Source of the DNA: Streptomyces lateritius
Lineage (GTDB): Bacteria > Actinomycetota > Actinomycetes > Streptomycetales > Streptomycetaceae
Assembly: GCF_014649715.1 (NCBI RefSeq)
Contig: NZ_BMTO01000002.1
Location: forward strand, 186,001 to 250,000
Direction: 5' to 3'
DNA length: 64,000 bases
The translations under genes and the position numbers were made by a program. Positions 33,044 through 42,604 of this stretch are shown here, one piece after another. Below the pieces are notes generated by a model. That model made no database searches, had not been told where the DNA came from, and was given only the letters and a program-made list of their open reading frames with translations. Within the stretch, counting starts at the first letter, position 1, and each line of letters opens with the position of its first letter.

Positions 33044-35359
33044 GTGGCCGAGGCGGCAGACATCCAGGGGACCGTTCCCTCACCTGCCCGCCGATGGCTG
33101 CGGCGCACGGCGGCTCTGCTCGCCGGGGCACCGCTGCTCGCCGGACTCCTGCAGCTACCGGCGGCCACCGCGGCATCCGCCGAGGAGCCCACCGGATCAC
33201 GAACCGTCGATGTGTCTCTCGACACGCTCGCGCCGAGCGCCCCGGTGGAGGGCGACACCCTCACCGTCTCCGGAACTCTGACCAACAAGAGCAGGCAGAC
33301 CGTCACCGACGCCCGGGTGGACCTCAGGGTCGGCCCCCGCATGACCAGCCGGAGCCAGATCGAGCAGGTCTCGGGGCGTACCGGTTTCCGGCAGGGCAGC
33401 GATCCGGCGCCCCTCGGCGGCACCTACACGGTCAAGATCCCGCGACTGGCCGCCGGTCTCAGCAAGGAGTTCGTCCTCTCCCTGCCCGTCGCCAAGCTCG
33501 GGCTCGACGACCCAGGCGTCTACCAGCTGGGCGTCTCCCTGTCGGGGCAGACCACCGCGCAGCCCGGCGAGCGGGTGCTGGGGATCGAGCGGACCTTCCT
33601 GCCCTACCAGCCCGAGGCGACGGAGAAGAAGACCCAGCTCACCTACCTCTGGCCGCTGATCTCCTCCGCGCGGGTCTCCGCGCAGACCGGCACGGACGAC
33701 CAGCAGACCCCCGTCTTCGAGAACGACGATTTGGCCGCGGAGATCGCACCCGGCGGGCGGCTGGACCACATGGTCACGCTCGGCAAGGAGCTCCCGGTCA
33801 CGTGGGTGATCGATCCGGACCTGCTGGCCACGGTCGAGGCCATGACCAGGAGCTACCAGGTCAAGAGCGGCACGACCACCGTGCCGGGCACGAACCAGTC
33901 CGTCGCCAAGCGCTGGCTGGACTCGCTGGAGAAGGCTGTGGTGGATCGCAAGATCGTCGCCCTGCCGTTCGCCGACCCCGACATCGCCTCACTCGCGCAC
34001 CGCGGCAAGGACGTGCCCGGGTCGCTGAGTCATCTCCAGCCCGCCACGGAGCTGGCCGCGACGACCGTGGAGACCATCCTTCATGTGAAGCCGTCCACCG
34101 ACTTCTCCTGGCCCGTCGACGGAGCCGTGGACCCCTCGATCATGGACGTCGCGACCTCGGCCGGCGCCCACAAGGTGATCGCCCGCAGCGACAGCTTCCG
34201 TGACGACCTCCCGTACACGCCCACGGCCGCGCGGCCCATCGGGGGTGGCACCACCGCCGTCGTCAGCGATGCCTACCTGTCGACGGCGTTCGAGGGCGAC
34301 CTGGCGCGCACCGGGAACTCCACCCTCGCTGTCCAGGAGTTCCTCGCCCAGTCGCTCGCGGTCACCCTGGAACAGCCCGACCAGCAGCGCAGCGTCGTCG
34401 TCGCGCCCCAGCGGATGCCGACGACAGCCCAGGCGCAGACGATGGCGAGCGCGCTGCGAGGTCTGTCGGCGCAGCGCTGGACCGAGCCCCTCGACCTGAT
34501 CGCGGCGGCGGCGGTGAAGCCGGACCCGGACGCGTCCACCGCGGTGCCCGGTGTCTCCCGCTATCCGCAGGCACTGCGGCGGCAGGAGCTGCCCGTCCAG
34601 GCCTTCCGGGACATGAAGGAAACCCGCGAGGAGCTCGACGACTTCAAGGTCATCCTGACCCAGGCCGACCGCGTGGTGACTCCCTTCGGCACCGCGATCA
34701 GCCGAGAGATGTCCACCTCCTGGCGTGGTCAGGCCCCCTCCGCCTCGCTGTACCGGATCGAGGTGCTCGAATATCTTCGGGGCCTGACCGAAGAGGTCCG
34801 GCTGATCGAGAAGTCGGATCTCATGCTCTCCGGTCGCAGCGCGACCATCCCGGTCACCGTGCAGAACAAGCTGCTGCAGGGCGTGGACCACTTGGTGCTG
34901 CGGCTGACCTCCGGCAACAAGACGCGACTGAAGCTCAACGGGGGCGACGCCGTCGCCGAGTTGCCGGTCAGGATCAGTGCCGGGCACAGCCAGTCCGTGA
35001 AGTTCACCGCCTCGGCCAACGCCAACGGGCCGGTACCGATGAAAGCCCAGCTCTTCACCGAGGACGGCACGCCGTACGGGCAGCCGATGACCTTCACCGT
35101 GAAGGTCTCGGAGATCACTCCGACCGTGATGCTCGTCCTCGCCGGCGGTGTCCTGCTGCTCGTCCTCGCCGGCGCGAGGATGTACACCCAGCGCAAGCGG
35201 GCGGCCGCCCGAAACGCCGAGGCCGAGGCCGACAAGGCCGAGGGCGCCGAGGCCGAGGACGCACAGGACGACGATCCCGAGCAGCCGAGTGACCCGACAC
35301 CGGACACCGGTCCCGAAAGCGGCGCCCCGTCGGGCCCGGGTGAGAAAGTGGACCGTTGA
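33044..35359 (+). CDS. Exported membrane-anchored protein, DUF6049 family
   Basis: A 771-residue protein: cytoplasmic stub and signal segment RWLRRTAALLAGAPLLAGLL with AATAASAEEP as the probable cleavage area, a large extracellular part that starts like a CARDB/Ig-type domain (VEGDTLTVSGTLTNKSRQTV), and a C-terminal anchor VMLVLAGGVLLLVLAGARMY followed by a Arg/Lys-rich then acidic tail. The gene always seems to sit beside murJ in actinobacteria, which suggests a role in peptidoglycan precursor export or its regulation, but no function is proven. Start at GTG 33044. It is 46 bp from murJ and probably in one operon. Confidence 0.85.
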   Translation: MAEAADIQGTVPSPARRWLRRTAALLAGAPLLAGLLQLPAATAASAEEPTGSRTVDVSLDTLAPSAPVEGDTLTVSGTLTNKSRQTVTDARVDLRVGPRMTSRSQIEQVSGRTGFRQGSDPAPLGGTYTVKIPRLAAGLSKEFVLSLPVAKLGLDDPGVYQLGVSLSGQTTAQPGERVLGIERTFLPYQPEATEKKTQLTYLWPLISSARVSAQTGTDDQQTPVFENDDLAAEIAPGGRLDHMVTLGKELPVTWVIDPDLLATVEAMTRSYQVKSGTTTVPGTNQSVAKRWLDSLEKAVVDRKIVALPFADPDIASLAHRGKDVPGSLSHLQPATELAATTVETILHVKPSTDFSWPVDGAVDPSIMDVATSAGAHKVIARSDSFRDDLPYTPTAARPIGGGTTAVVSDAYLSTAFEGDLARTGNSTLAVQEFLAQSLAVTLEQPDQQRSVVVAPQRMPTTAQAQTMASALRGLSAQRWTEPLDLIAAAAVKPDPDASTAVPGVSRYPQALRRQELPVQAFRDMKETREELDDFKVILTQADRVVTPFGTAISREMSTSWRGQAPSASLYRIEVLEYLRGLTEEVRLIEKSDLMLSGRSATIPVTVQNKLLQGVDHLVLRLTSGNKTRLKLNGGDAVAELPVRISAGHSQSVKFTASANANGPVPMKAQLFTEDGTPYGQPMTFTVKVSEITPTVMLVLAGGVLLLVLAGARMYTQRKRAAARNAEAEADKAEGAEAEDAQDDDPEQPSDPTPDTGPESGAPSGPGEKVDR

Positions 35360-35405
35360 GCGATGTCGTGGCCGGTCGGCCGGGGACGATGAGGTGGGGT
35401 AAACC

Positions 35406-37628
35406 ATGAACGCGCCGTACGACGGTGACCGCGGCCAGGGCGTGGGCGGCGGCGAGCCGTCCGGTGAAACGCCCGCGGCGCCCCCGGGACCCGGCCAGGC
35501 GCCGGTTACCCCGCCGCAGCAGCCCGCCTCGGATCCGTACGCCCAGAACCAGTACGCCGAGGACCAGTACGCCCAGGACCCCTATGTCCAGGACGCCTAC
35601 ACGCACGATCCCTACCAGGCCCAAGACCTGTCGGCCCAGGATCCGGTGACCGAGGCGCTCTACGACCGCGCCGCGCACCCCCCGCCCCCTCCGGGCACCT
35701 ACCAGGAGCCGCAGCCGCTCTACCAGCAGCCCGCCACGCCTCAGCACGCCCCGGACCCGCGGGTCTGGGCGCAGACCCCGGCACCTGAGCCGGACGGGCC
35801 CTCCCGTCACCTGCCCTACGGCGACGACGCCCGCACGGTCCAGTTCACCGGCGTGGACGACCTGGTGACCCGGGCCGGCGACGAGCTGCCCGAGCCGGAC
35901 GCCTTCGCCCACCTCTACCGGGACCAGCAGGCCCCCGGCCAGGTGCCCTCGCCCGCTCCGGAGCCCGATCCGATGCCCGCACCCGCCCCCAAGAAGCCAG
36001 GCCGTGCCTCGGGGCTGCTGAAGTCCAGCGCGGTGATGGCGGCCGGCACCCTGGTCTCGCGTCTCACCGGCTTCGTCCGCAGCCTCTTCATCACCGGCGC
36101 GCTCGGCGCCGCACTGCTCGGCGACACCTTCACCGTCGCGTACACACTGCCGACGATGATCTACATCCTCACGGTCGGCGGCGGGCTCAACTCGGTCTTC
36201 GTGCCGCAGCTGGTCCGCTCGATGAAGAACGACGAGGACGGTGGCGAGGCGTACGCCAACCGTCTGCTGACCCTGGTCATGGTGGCGCTCGGCCTGATCG
36301 TGGCCGCCGCCGTCTTCGCGGCCCCGCTTCTGATCCGGCTGATGTCGAACACCATCGCCGACGACGCCGCGGCCAACAGCGTCGCCGTGACGTTCGCCCG
36401 CTACTGCCTGCCCACGATCTTCTTCATGGGCGTGCACGTGGTGATGGGTCAGATCCTCAACGCCCGGGGCAAGTTCGGCGCGATGATGTGGACGCCCGTC
36501 CTCAACAACATCGTCATGATCGTCACCTTCGGCCTGTTCATCTGGGTCTACGGCACCTCCGCCGAGTCCCACATGGGTGTGCAGACCATTCCGGACGAGG
36601 GCATCCGCCTGCTCGGCATCGGCACCCTGCTCGGCCTGGTCGTCCAGGCCCTGGCGATGATCCCCTACCTCCGCGAGGCGGGTTTCCGCTTCCGCCCCCG
36701 CTTCGACTGGAAGGGCCACGGTCTCGGCAAGACGGTCAAACTCGCCAAGTGGACCGTGCTGTTCGTCCTGGCCAACCAGGCGGGGGTGCTGGTCGTCACC
36801 CAGCTCGCCACCGCGGCCGGTGAGGAGTCCGGCAAGGACGGTGCCGGCTTCCTCGCGTACTCCAACGCCCAGCTGATCTGGGGCATGCCGCAGGCCATCA
36901 TCACCGTCTCGGTCATGGCGGCGCTGCTGCCCCGTCTCGCCCGCGCGGCCCACGACGACGACCCGGGTACCGTCCGCGACGACATCTCCCAGGGTCTGCG
37001 GAACTCGGCCGTCGCCATCGTCCCGGTCGCCTTCGCGTTCCTGGCGCTCGGCGTCCCGATGTGCACCCTGCTCTACGCCTCCAGCGGCATCGAGGCCGCC
37101 CAGGGCATGGGCTTCATCCTGATGGCCTTCGGCCTCGGCCTGATCCCGTACTCGGTCCAGTACGTCGTCCTCCGTGGCTTCTACGCCTACGAGGACACCA
37201 GGACGCCGTTCTACAACACGGTCATCGTCGCCGCCGTCAACGCGGCTGCCTCGGCCGCCTGTTACTTCCTGCTCCCCGCCCAGTGGGCCGTCGTCGGCAT
37301 GGCCGGCTCGTACGGGCTGGCGTACGCGGTGGGTGTCGGCGTCGCCTGGCGTCGCCTGCGCAACCGGCTGGGCGGCGACCTGGACGGCGCCCATGTCATG
37401 CGGACCTACGCGCGCCTCTGCCTGGCGTCGCTGCCCGCCGCGATCGTCGCCGGCGCGGTGGGATTCGGGCTCCTGAAGACCCTCGGGGAAGGTGCTGTCG
37501 GCTCGCTCGTGGCTCTGCTGGTGGGCGGTGTCGTGCTCCTCGCAGTCTTCTTCGTGGCCGCAAAGCGCATGCGGATCGCAGAGCTGAACTCCATGGTGGG
37601 TATGGTCCGTGGACGCCTGGGACGGTAA
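35406..37628 (+). CDS. murJ: Lipid II flippase MurJ
   Basis: MOP-superfamily flippase for lipid II with 14 or so spans, 740 residues. An unusually long disordered head of about 195 residues has YA(Q/E)DQYAQDPYVQDAY-like repeats and Pro-rich text. The membrane part begins LLKSSAVMAAGTLVSRLTGF then VRSLFITGALGAALLGDTFT (the MurJ entry motif, Arg-rich) and has LPTMIYILTVGGGLNSVFVP, MSNTIADDAAANSVAVTFAR and LNARGKFGAMMWTPVLNNIV. ATG 35406 follows GGGGTAAACC, only a modest ribosome site. Unlike mycobacterial MviN, it ends after the transporter; the pseudokinase part is the next gene. Confidence 0.94.
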   Translation: MNAPYDGDRGQGVGGGEPSGETPAAPPGPGQAPVTPPQQPASDPYAQNQYAEDQYAQDPYVQDAYTHDPYQAQDLSAQDPVTEALYDRAAHPPPPPGTYQEPQPLYQQPATPQHAPDPRVWAQTPAPEPDGPSRHLPYGDDARTVQFTGVDDLVTRAGDELPEPDAFAHLYRDQQAPGQVPSPAPEPDPMPAPAPKKPGRASGLLKSSAVMAAGTLVSRLTGFVRSLFITGALGAALLGDTFTVAYTLPTMIYILTVGGGLNSVFVPQLVRSMKNDEDGGEAYANRLLTLVMVALGLIVAAAVFAAPLLIRLMSNTIADDAAANSVAVTFARYCLPTIFFMGVHVVMGQILNARGKFGAMMWTPVLNNIVMIVTFGLFIWVYGTSAESHMGVQTIPDEGIRLLGIGTLLGLVVQALAMIPYLREAGFRFRPRFDWKGHGLGKTVKLAKWTVLFVLANQAGVLVVTQLATAAGEESGKDGAGFLAYSNAQLIWGMPQAIITVSVMAALLPRLARAAHDDDPGTVRDDISQGLRNSAVAIVPVAFAFLALGVPMCTLLYASSGIEAAQGMGFILMAFGLGLIPYSVQYVVLRGFYAYEDTRTPFYNTVIVAAVNAAASAACYFLLPAQWAVVGMAGSYGLAYAVGVGVAWRRLRNRLGGDLDGAHVMRTYARLCLASLPAAIVAGAVGFGLLKTLGEGAVGSLVALLVGGVVLLAVFFVAAKRMRIAELNSMVGMVRGRLGR

Positions 37629-37650
37629 GAAGCCGGCCCCGCACACCATC

Positions 37651-37683
37651 GTCGGCCCCCGCGTGTCGTGCACAGGGGCCGAC
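37651..37683 (+). terminator. Hairpin after murJ
   Basis: Perfect 9 bp stem (GTCGGCCCC with GGGGCCGAC) and a 15 nt loop, 22 bp after the murJ stop. It may partly separate the pseudokinase gene from murJ. Confidence 0.6.
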
Positions 37684-37744
37684 TGTGGGCACAATTGGCT
37701 TGGCTGTGGGATGTGGCGCAACGGATGGGGAGGCAGGAACGACG

Positions 37745-39451
37745 GTGGCGGAACGTAGCACGGCTGCCGTCGACGTGGCCGACAACAGCGGTGACGACCC
37801 GCTGACCGCCAAGGCGGAGAAGGCCGCGACCGACGGGGTGGCGGAAGCGCAGGACACGGCGGAGAAGTCCGCCGACGACGCAGACAACAAGGCCGGCGAC
37901 CGGCAGAACGGCGAACAGCCCTCCATCGAGACTCCCGAACTGCACAGCGGGCACAAACTGGCCAGGCGCTACCGCCTCGAGGAGTGCGTCACTCGTCTGG
38001 ACGGTTTCAGCAGTTGGCGTGCCGTCGACGAGAAGCTGCGTCGCGCGGTCGGCGTTCACCTGCTGCCTGCGGACCACCCCCGGGCCCGTTCGGTCCTCGC
38101 CGCGGCCCGCTCCGCGGCGCTGCTCGGCGACCCCCGTTTCGTCCAGGTCCTCGACGCCGTCGAGGAGAACGACCTCGTGTACGTGGTGCACGAGTGGCTT
38201 CCCGACTCCGTCGAGTTGACCGCGCTGCTCGCCGCGGGCCCGCTGGAGCCGCACGACGCCTACCAGCTTGTCAGCCAGGTCTCCCAGGCCATGGCCGCCG
38301 CTCACCGTGAAGGCCTCGCCCACCTGCGCCTCACACCGAGCGCCGTACTGCGCAGCTCCACCGGCCAGTACCGGATCCGCGGCCTCGCCGTGAACGCCGC
38401 TCTGCGTGGCATCAGCGCGGAGCGACCGCAGCGCACCGACACCGAGTCGATCGGCGCTCTGCTGTACGCGTCGCTGACGCAGCGCTGGCCCTACGACAGC
38501 GACGCCTACGGGCTCTCCGGACTCCCCAAGGGCGTCGGACTGCTTCCTCCCGACCAGGTGAGGGCCGGGGTCCACCGCGGCCTGTCCGAGATCGCCATGC
38601 GCGCCCTGGCCAACGACGGGGCCACCGCCTCGCGCCAGGAGCCGCCGTGCACGACCCCGGACGAGCTCGCCAAGGCCGTGGCGGCGATGCCCCGCATCCG
38701 CCCGCCGGAGCCGGAGTTCCCCGCCCCGCCCGAGTACCAGCGCACCACCTACCAGCAGGGCACCTACGGCCGCCCCCAGCAGCGGCCGGGCGTCACCGTC
38801 CTCCAGCCGCCCGTGCCGCCCCCCGCCCCGCTGGAGAGCCGTACCGGCAGGGTCCTGAAGTGGGCCGTCTCGGCACTGCTCATCGCGGCGCTCGGACTGG
38901 GCAGCTGGCAGGTGGCGGACCGGTTGCTCGACCAGAAGAAGGGGGCCGAGACCCCCAAGAACACCCAGCCGCAGGACGTCGAGGACAAGAAGGAACAGAC
39001 GACGGGCAAGCCGGTCGCCATCATCGGGGCGCACGACTTCGACCCGCTCGGCGACGGTTCCGAAACCCCCTCGGAGATAGGGAACGCCTACGACGGCGAC
39101 CCGTCCACGTCGTGGCAGACGTCCAACTACTACGGCTACCCGAACTTCGGCAGGCTGAAGGAGGGTTTGGGGATCGTCCTGGACCTCGGCACGGTCCAGC
39201 AGGTCGGCAAGGTGGAGGTCACGTTCGAGGGCACCACCTCGGTGCAGCTGCGGACGGCGCCCGAGGGCGCTTCGTCCCAGCCCTCCTCGCCCGACGGCTT
39301 CACCACCCTGGCCGCGCAGTCGGGAACGCACGTGACGCTCGCCCCGGCCAAGCCGGTGAAGACGCGCTACGTTCTCGTCTGGCTGACAGAGCTGCCCAGC
39401 AACGCGGGCGGCTACCGCGGCAAGATCTCGGACATCAAGATCACCAGCTAA
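37745..39451 (+). CDS. MurJ-associated pseudokinase with extracellular discoidin-like domain
   Basis: A 568-residue protein: an acidic Ala-rich head (about 65 residues), a kinase-like domain (LARRYRLEECVTRLDGFSSW to about residue 325), one membrane span (VLKWAVSALLIAALGLGSWQ) and an outer domain with IGNAYDGDPSTSWQTSNYYG, the F5/8-type carbohydrate-binding pattern. Key kinase residues are missing: the VAxK lysine (reads RAVGVHLL), the HRD aspartate (reads LAHLRLTPSAV) and DFG (reads IRGLAVNAA), so it should be catalytically dead. In M. tuberculosis the same modules are fused to MviN and recruit FhaA when phosphorylated. Start at GTG 37745 after GGGGAGG. sigM follows 25 bp later. Confidence 0.88.
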   Translation: MAERSTAAVDVADNSGDDPLTAKAEKAATDGVAEAQDTAEKSADDADNKAGDRQNGEQPSIETPELHSGHKLARRYRLEECVTRLDGFSSWRAVDEKLRRAVGVHLLPADHPRARSVLAAARSAALLGDPRFVQVLDAVEENDLVYVVHEWLPDSVELTALLAAGPLEPHDAYQLVSQVSQAMAAAHREGLAHLRLTPSAVLRSSTGQYRIRGLAVNAALRGISAERPQRTDTESIGALLYASLTQRWPYDSDAYGLSGLPKGVGLLPPDQVRAGVHRGLSEIAMRALANDGATASRQEPPCTTPDELAKAVAAMPRIRPPEPEFPAPPEYQRTTYQQGTYGRPQQRPGVTVLQPPVPPPAPLESRTGRVLKWAVSALLIAALGLGSWQVADRLLDQKKGAETPKNTQPQDVEDKKEQTTGKPVAIIGAHDFDPLGDGSETPSEIGNAYDGDPSTSWQTSNYYGYPNFGRLKEGLGIVLDLGTVQQVGKVEVTFEGTTSVQLRTAPEGASSQPSSPDGFTTLAAQSGTHVTLAPAKPVKTRYVLVWLTELPSNAGGYRGKISDIKITS

Positions 39452-39476
39452 CGCCACCTGGGGAGGAGGCTCACCG

Positions 39477-40181
39477 TTGGACGAATCCATAGGCGACGAC
39501 ACCAGCGACCAGGAACTGCTGGCGCGGCACGTCGCCGGTGACCCCCAAGCCTTCGGTGAGCTCGTAAGGCGCCACCGCGATCGACTGTGGGCGGTGGCGC
39601 TGCGGACCCTGGGGGACCGCGAGGAGGCCGCTGACGCCGTCCAGGACGCCCTCGTCTCGGCCTTCCGGGCCGCCCACACCTTCCGTGGCCAGTCGGCCGT
39701 CACGACCTGGCTCCACCGGATCACGGTCAACGCCTGCCTCGACCGAGCCCGCAAGACCGCCTCCCGCAAGACCTCCCCCGTCGACGACACCGCACGCTTC
39801 GAGCAACTCCTCGAGCCGGCGGAGTCCGCCGAGGCTCCCGCCGAGCGGCAGGACCTCCACCGCGAGCTGTTGGCCGCCCTCGCCACGCTCCCCAAGGAAC
39901 AACGCGCAGCGCTCGTCCTCGTCGACATGCAGGGCTACCCCGTCGCCGAGGCGGCACGCATCCTGGATGTGCCCACCGGAACAGTGAAGAGTCGCTGTGC
40001 ACGCGGCCGGGCCCGGCTGCTGCCGATGCTCACTCATCTGCGCGCCGACACGGTGGGTAACGAAGGCCTCGACGGGGGAAGGAACCGGACGCCGGGGACA
40101 TCCGTCCCACCGGTGTCGGGGTCATCGAATACCGGTCCGAACGGCCCGGCAGCTGTGAAGGGCGGAGGTGGGCGCGCGTGA
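39477..40181 (+). CDS. sigM: ECF RNA polymerase sigma factor, SigM-like
   Basis: ECF sigma factor of 234 residues. Region 2 is AFGELVRRHRDRLWAVALRT followed by LGDREEAADAVQDALVSAFR; region 4 is LPKEQRAALVLVDMQGYPVA and EAARILDVPTGTVKSRCARG. A disordered C-terminal tail of about 45 residues follows. It begins with TTG at 39477, 8 nt after GGGAGGAGG. The symbol rests on synteny with mycobacteria (mviN-sigM-anti-sigma-trxB-trxC), not on the unrelated Streptomyces protein also called SigM. It overlaps the anti-sigma gene by 4 bp. Confidence 0.9.
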   Translation: MDESIGDDTSDQELLARHVAGDPQAFGELVRRHRDRLWAVALRTLGDREEAADAVQDALVSAFRAAHTFRGQSAVTTWLHRITVNACLDRARKTASRKTSPVDDTARFEQLLEPAESAEAPAERQDLHRELLAALATLPKEQRAALVLVDMQGYPVAEAARILDVPTGTVKSRCARGRARLLPMLTHLRADTVGNEGLDGGRNRTPGTSVPPVSGSSNTGPNGPAAVKGGGGRA

Positions 40182-41095
40182 GTTCCACGACCGGCATGGC
40201 CGACACGACACAGCACCCGGACGTCACGGAGATCTCCGACCTCACCGAGGGGCTGCTCCCGCCGTCCCGGACCGCTGCCGTACGCAAGCACATCGAGGGC
40301 TGTCCGCTCTGCGCCGATGTACGGGCCTCACTGGAGGAGATCCGCGGGCTGCTGGGAACGCTCCCCGGCCCACCGCGGATGCCCGCCGAGATCGCCGGTC
40401 GGATCGCCGCCGCTCTGGCCGCCGAAGCGCTTCTCGACGCCACCACCCCGGACGTCGGCACCGATGTTTCACGTGAAACAGCGAGCACTCGGCCCGAGCC
40501 GTCCCTGTCTTCGCCGCCGTCGCCGACGGCTGACCGCCCCGCCGGACGCCCTCGGGCCGCCACGGGGCCTGGCCGACCCGGCAGGGCGCGGCGCCGCCGC
40601 ATCGCGGCGCTCGGCGCGGCCTTCGGAGCCGCGGCCCTGGGCATGAGCCTCTTCTTCGTCCAGGGAGGCGTACAGACCCTCAGCGGCGAATCCGGCGACA
40701 CAAAAAGTGACACGGCCGTCCGCTCCGCCGCGTCCGGCCACTTCGACGGCACGCCGGTCGAGGCCCGGGTTCAGGCACTCCTGCATCAGGAGGACAACGT
40801 GAGGGCCCCCCGGGGGACGGCCCCCGAGTCGATGTCCGCCGAGGGTGGTGACACCCCGATGCGAGGCACGGCCGAGTCGGCGCCGGGCTGCGTCACAGCG
40901 GGCACCGGCCGCACCGAACCGGTTCTCGCCTTCCAGAAGGGGGAGTACCAGGGGACAGCGGCCTATCTCCTCCTGCTGCCCCATGCCACCGACGGCTCTC
41001 GTGTGCAGGCCTACGTGCTGGACGCCTCCTGCACGGACGCGGGCGGGAAAGGCAGGGCGAAGGTTCTCCTCACGCAGTCCTACCCTCGCTCCTGA
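40178..41095 (+). CDS. Membrane anti-sigma factor with zinc-type domain (ZAS-like)
   Basis: Probable anti-SigM, 305 residues. The N-terminal cytoplasmic part has RTAAVRKHIEGCPLCADVRA, an HxxxCxxC motif as in redox-responsive zinc anti-sigma factors. A Pro/Ala-rich linker contains VSRET, encoded by parS, followed by one span (IAALGAAFGAAALGMSLFFV) and an outer part of about 140 residues with two Cys (GCVTAG; LDASCTDAG). GTG at 40178 overlaps the sigM stop (GTGA), pointing to translational coupling. Together with the trx genes next door, the pair suggests a thiol-stress response. Confidence 0.87.
   Translation: MSSTTGMADTTQHPDVTEISDLTEGLLPPSRTAAVRKHIEGCPLCADVRASLEEIRGLLGTLPGPPRMPAEIAGRIAAALAAEALLDATTPDVGTDVSRETASTRPEPSLSSPPSPTADRPAGRPRAATGPGRPGRARRRRIAALGAAFGAAALGMSLFFVQGGVQTLSGESGDTKSDTAVRSAASGHFDGTPVEARVQALLHQEDNVRAPRGTAPESMSAEGGDTPMRGTAESAPGCVTAGTGRTEPVLAFQKGEYQGTAAYLLLLPHATDGSRVQAYVLDASCTDAGGKGRAKVLLTQSYPRS
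40466..40479. promoter_or_regulatory. parS site 6, inside the anti-sigma gene
   Basis: Perfect GTTTCACGTGAAAC within the coding region of the anti-sigma factor, read in frame as V-S-R-E-T in a disordered linker, so the site costs the protein little. Confidence 0.97.
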
Positions 41096-41123
41096 CGTGG
41101 CCACCGTGCCGCGCGGCGGACTC

Positions 41124-41150
41124 GGGAATGCTCGCCCCTTAGGATCCGTT
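41124..41150 (+). promoter_or_regulatory. SigR-type promoter of trxB-trxA
   Basis: GGGAAT at 41124-41129 and GTT at 41148-41150 with exactly 18 bases between GGAAT and GTT, the disulfide-stress SigR promoter pattern. trxBA of S. coelicolor is a known SigR target, so the assignment is well supported; it leaves a leader of about 60-65 nt before trxB. Confidence 0.85.
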
Positions 41151-41221
41151 GGGTGGGGTGAGAGTCACCGACCGATCGCCCCGTAGGCAGTAGGCAGTCT
41201 GCAGAGACGAGGAAGAAACCC

Positions 41222-42196
41222 GTGAGCGACGTCCGTAACGTGATCATCATCGGCTCGGGGCCCGCGGGTTATACCGCTGCGCTCTACACAGCACGTGCGT
41301 CGCTGAAGCCGCTGGTCTTCGAGGGAGCTGTCACCGCCGGTGGCGCCCTGATGAACACCACCGACGTGGAGAACTTCCCCGGCTTCCGTGACGGCATCAT
41401 GGGCCCGGACCTGATGGACAACATGCGCGCCCAGGCCGAGCGCTTCGGCGCCGAGCTGGTCCCGGACGACGTCGTCGCCGTGGACCTGACGGGTGACATC
41501 AAGACCGTCACGGACACCGCCGGCACCGTGCACCGCGCGAAGGCCGTCATCGTCACGACCGGCTCCCAGCACCGCAAGCTCGGCCTGCCCAACGAGGACG
41601 TGCTCTCCGGCCGCGGTGTCTCCTGGTGCGCCACGTGCGACGGATTCTTCTTCAAGGACCAGGACATCGCCGTCGTCGGCGGCGGCGACACCGCGATGGA
41701 GGAGGCCACGTTCCTCTCCCGCTTCGCCAAGTCCGTCACCATCGTCCACCGCCGTGACACTCTGCGCGCCTCGAAGGCGATGCAGGAGCGCGCCTTCGCC
41801 GACCCGAAGATCAAGTTCGCCTGGGACAGCGAGGTCGCCGAGATCCACGGCGACCAGAAGCTCTCCGGTCTGACGCTCCGGAACACCAAGACCGGCGAAA
41901 CCAGCGAGCTGCCGGTGACCGGTCTCTTCATCGCCGTGGGCCACGACCCGCGCACGGAGCTCTTCCAGGGCCAGCTGGAGCTGGACGAGGAGGGTTACCT
42001 CAAGGTCGACGCCCCGTCGACGCGGACGAACATCCCCGGTGTCTTCGGAGCCGGTGACGTCGTCGACCACACCTACCGTCAGGCGATCACCGCTGCCGGA
42101 ACGGGCTGCTCCTCCGCCCTGGACGCCGAGCGCTTCCTGGCCGCCCTCGCCGACAGCGACAAGCTCGCCGAGCCGGAGAAGACCCCCGCGGTCTGA
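41222..42196 (+). CDS. trxB: Thioredoxin reductase
   Basis: FAD- and NADPH-dependent enzyme that reduces thioredoxin, 324 residues. FAD loop [18 protein letters not shown] (residues 6-23), redox pair CATCDGF (C136 and C139), NADPH loop [20 protein letters not shown], and the end [20 protein letters not shown]. Starts with GTG at 41222 after GAGGAAGAA. It forms an operon with trxA 51 bp downstream, expressed from the SigR-type promoter. Confidence 0.98.
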   Translation: MSDVRNVIIIGSGPAGYTAALYTARASLKPLVFEGAVTAGGALMNTTDVENFPGFRDGIMGPDLMDNMRAQAERFGAELVPDDVVAVDLTGDIKTVTDTAGTVHRAKAVIVTTGSQHRKLGLPNEDVLSGRGVSWCATCDGFFFKDQDIAVVGGGDTAMEEATFLSRFAKSVTIVHRRDTLRASKAMQERAFADPKIKFAWDSEVAEIHGDQKLSGLTLRNTKTGETSELPVTGLFIAVGHDPRTELFQGQLELDEEGYLKVDAPSTRTNIPGVFGAGDVVDHTYRQAITAAGTGCSSALDAERFLAALADSDKLAEPEKTPAV

Positions 42197-42247
42197 CCCA
42201 CCGGCTTTCCTCCCCACCCCACACCCCGCGAAGTTAAGGAGGCCGCT

Positions 42248-42580
42248 GTGGCCCTGAAGACCGTGACCGACGCTTCTTTCGAAGAGGACGTTCTCAAGAG
42301 CGACAAGCCCGTCCTGGTGGACTTCTGGGCCGCGTGGTGCGGCCCGTGCCGCCAGATCGCCCCGTCGCTGGAGGCCATCGCCGCCGAGCACGGCGAGATC
42401 GAGATCGTGAAGCTCAACATCGACGAGAACCCGGCCACAGCCGCGAAGTACGGCGTCATGTCGATCCCGACGCTGAACGTCTACCAGAATGGCGAGGTCG
42501 TGAAGACCATCGTCGGCGCCAAGCCGAAGGCCGCGATTCTCCGTGACCTCGAGGGCTTCGTCGAGGCCAGCAAGGCCTGA
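42248..42580 (+). CDS. trxA: Thioredoxin
   Basis: Thioredoxin of 110 residues: [20 protein letters not shown] with the active WCGPC (C31, C34), the cis-Pro loop [14 protein letters not shown] and the rest of the fold intact. GTG start after AAGGAGG. Reduced by TrxB next door; supplies electrons to ribonucleotide reductase and anti-sigma factors such as RsrA. Followed by parS site 7 and a strong terminator. Confidence 0.98.
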   Translation: MALKTVTDASFEEDVLKSDKPVLVDFWAAWCGPCRQIAPSLEAIAAEHGEIEIVKLNIDENPATAAKYGVMSIPTLNVYQNGEVVKTIVGAKPKAAILRDLEGFVEASKA

Positions 42581-42587
42581 CGCCTCT

Positions 42588-42601
42588 GTTTCACGTGAAA
42601 C
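42588..42601. promoter_or_regulatory. parS site 7
   Basis: Perfect GTTTCACGTGAAAC, 7 bp after the trxA stop and 3 bp before the terminator stem, between convergent genes; same layout as site 3. Confidence 0.97.
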
Positions 42602-42604
42602 ACG

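Noticed and set aside
35115..37721. Long minus-strand open frame opposite murJ
   Set aside because: Consists of His/Asp/Arg-rich reverse translation of MurJ; no ribosome site or domain.
37406..39928. Long minus-strand open frame opposite the pseudokinase and sigM
   Set aside because: Antisense shadow of two well-supported genes.
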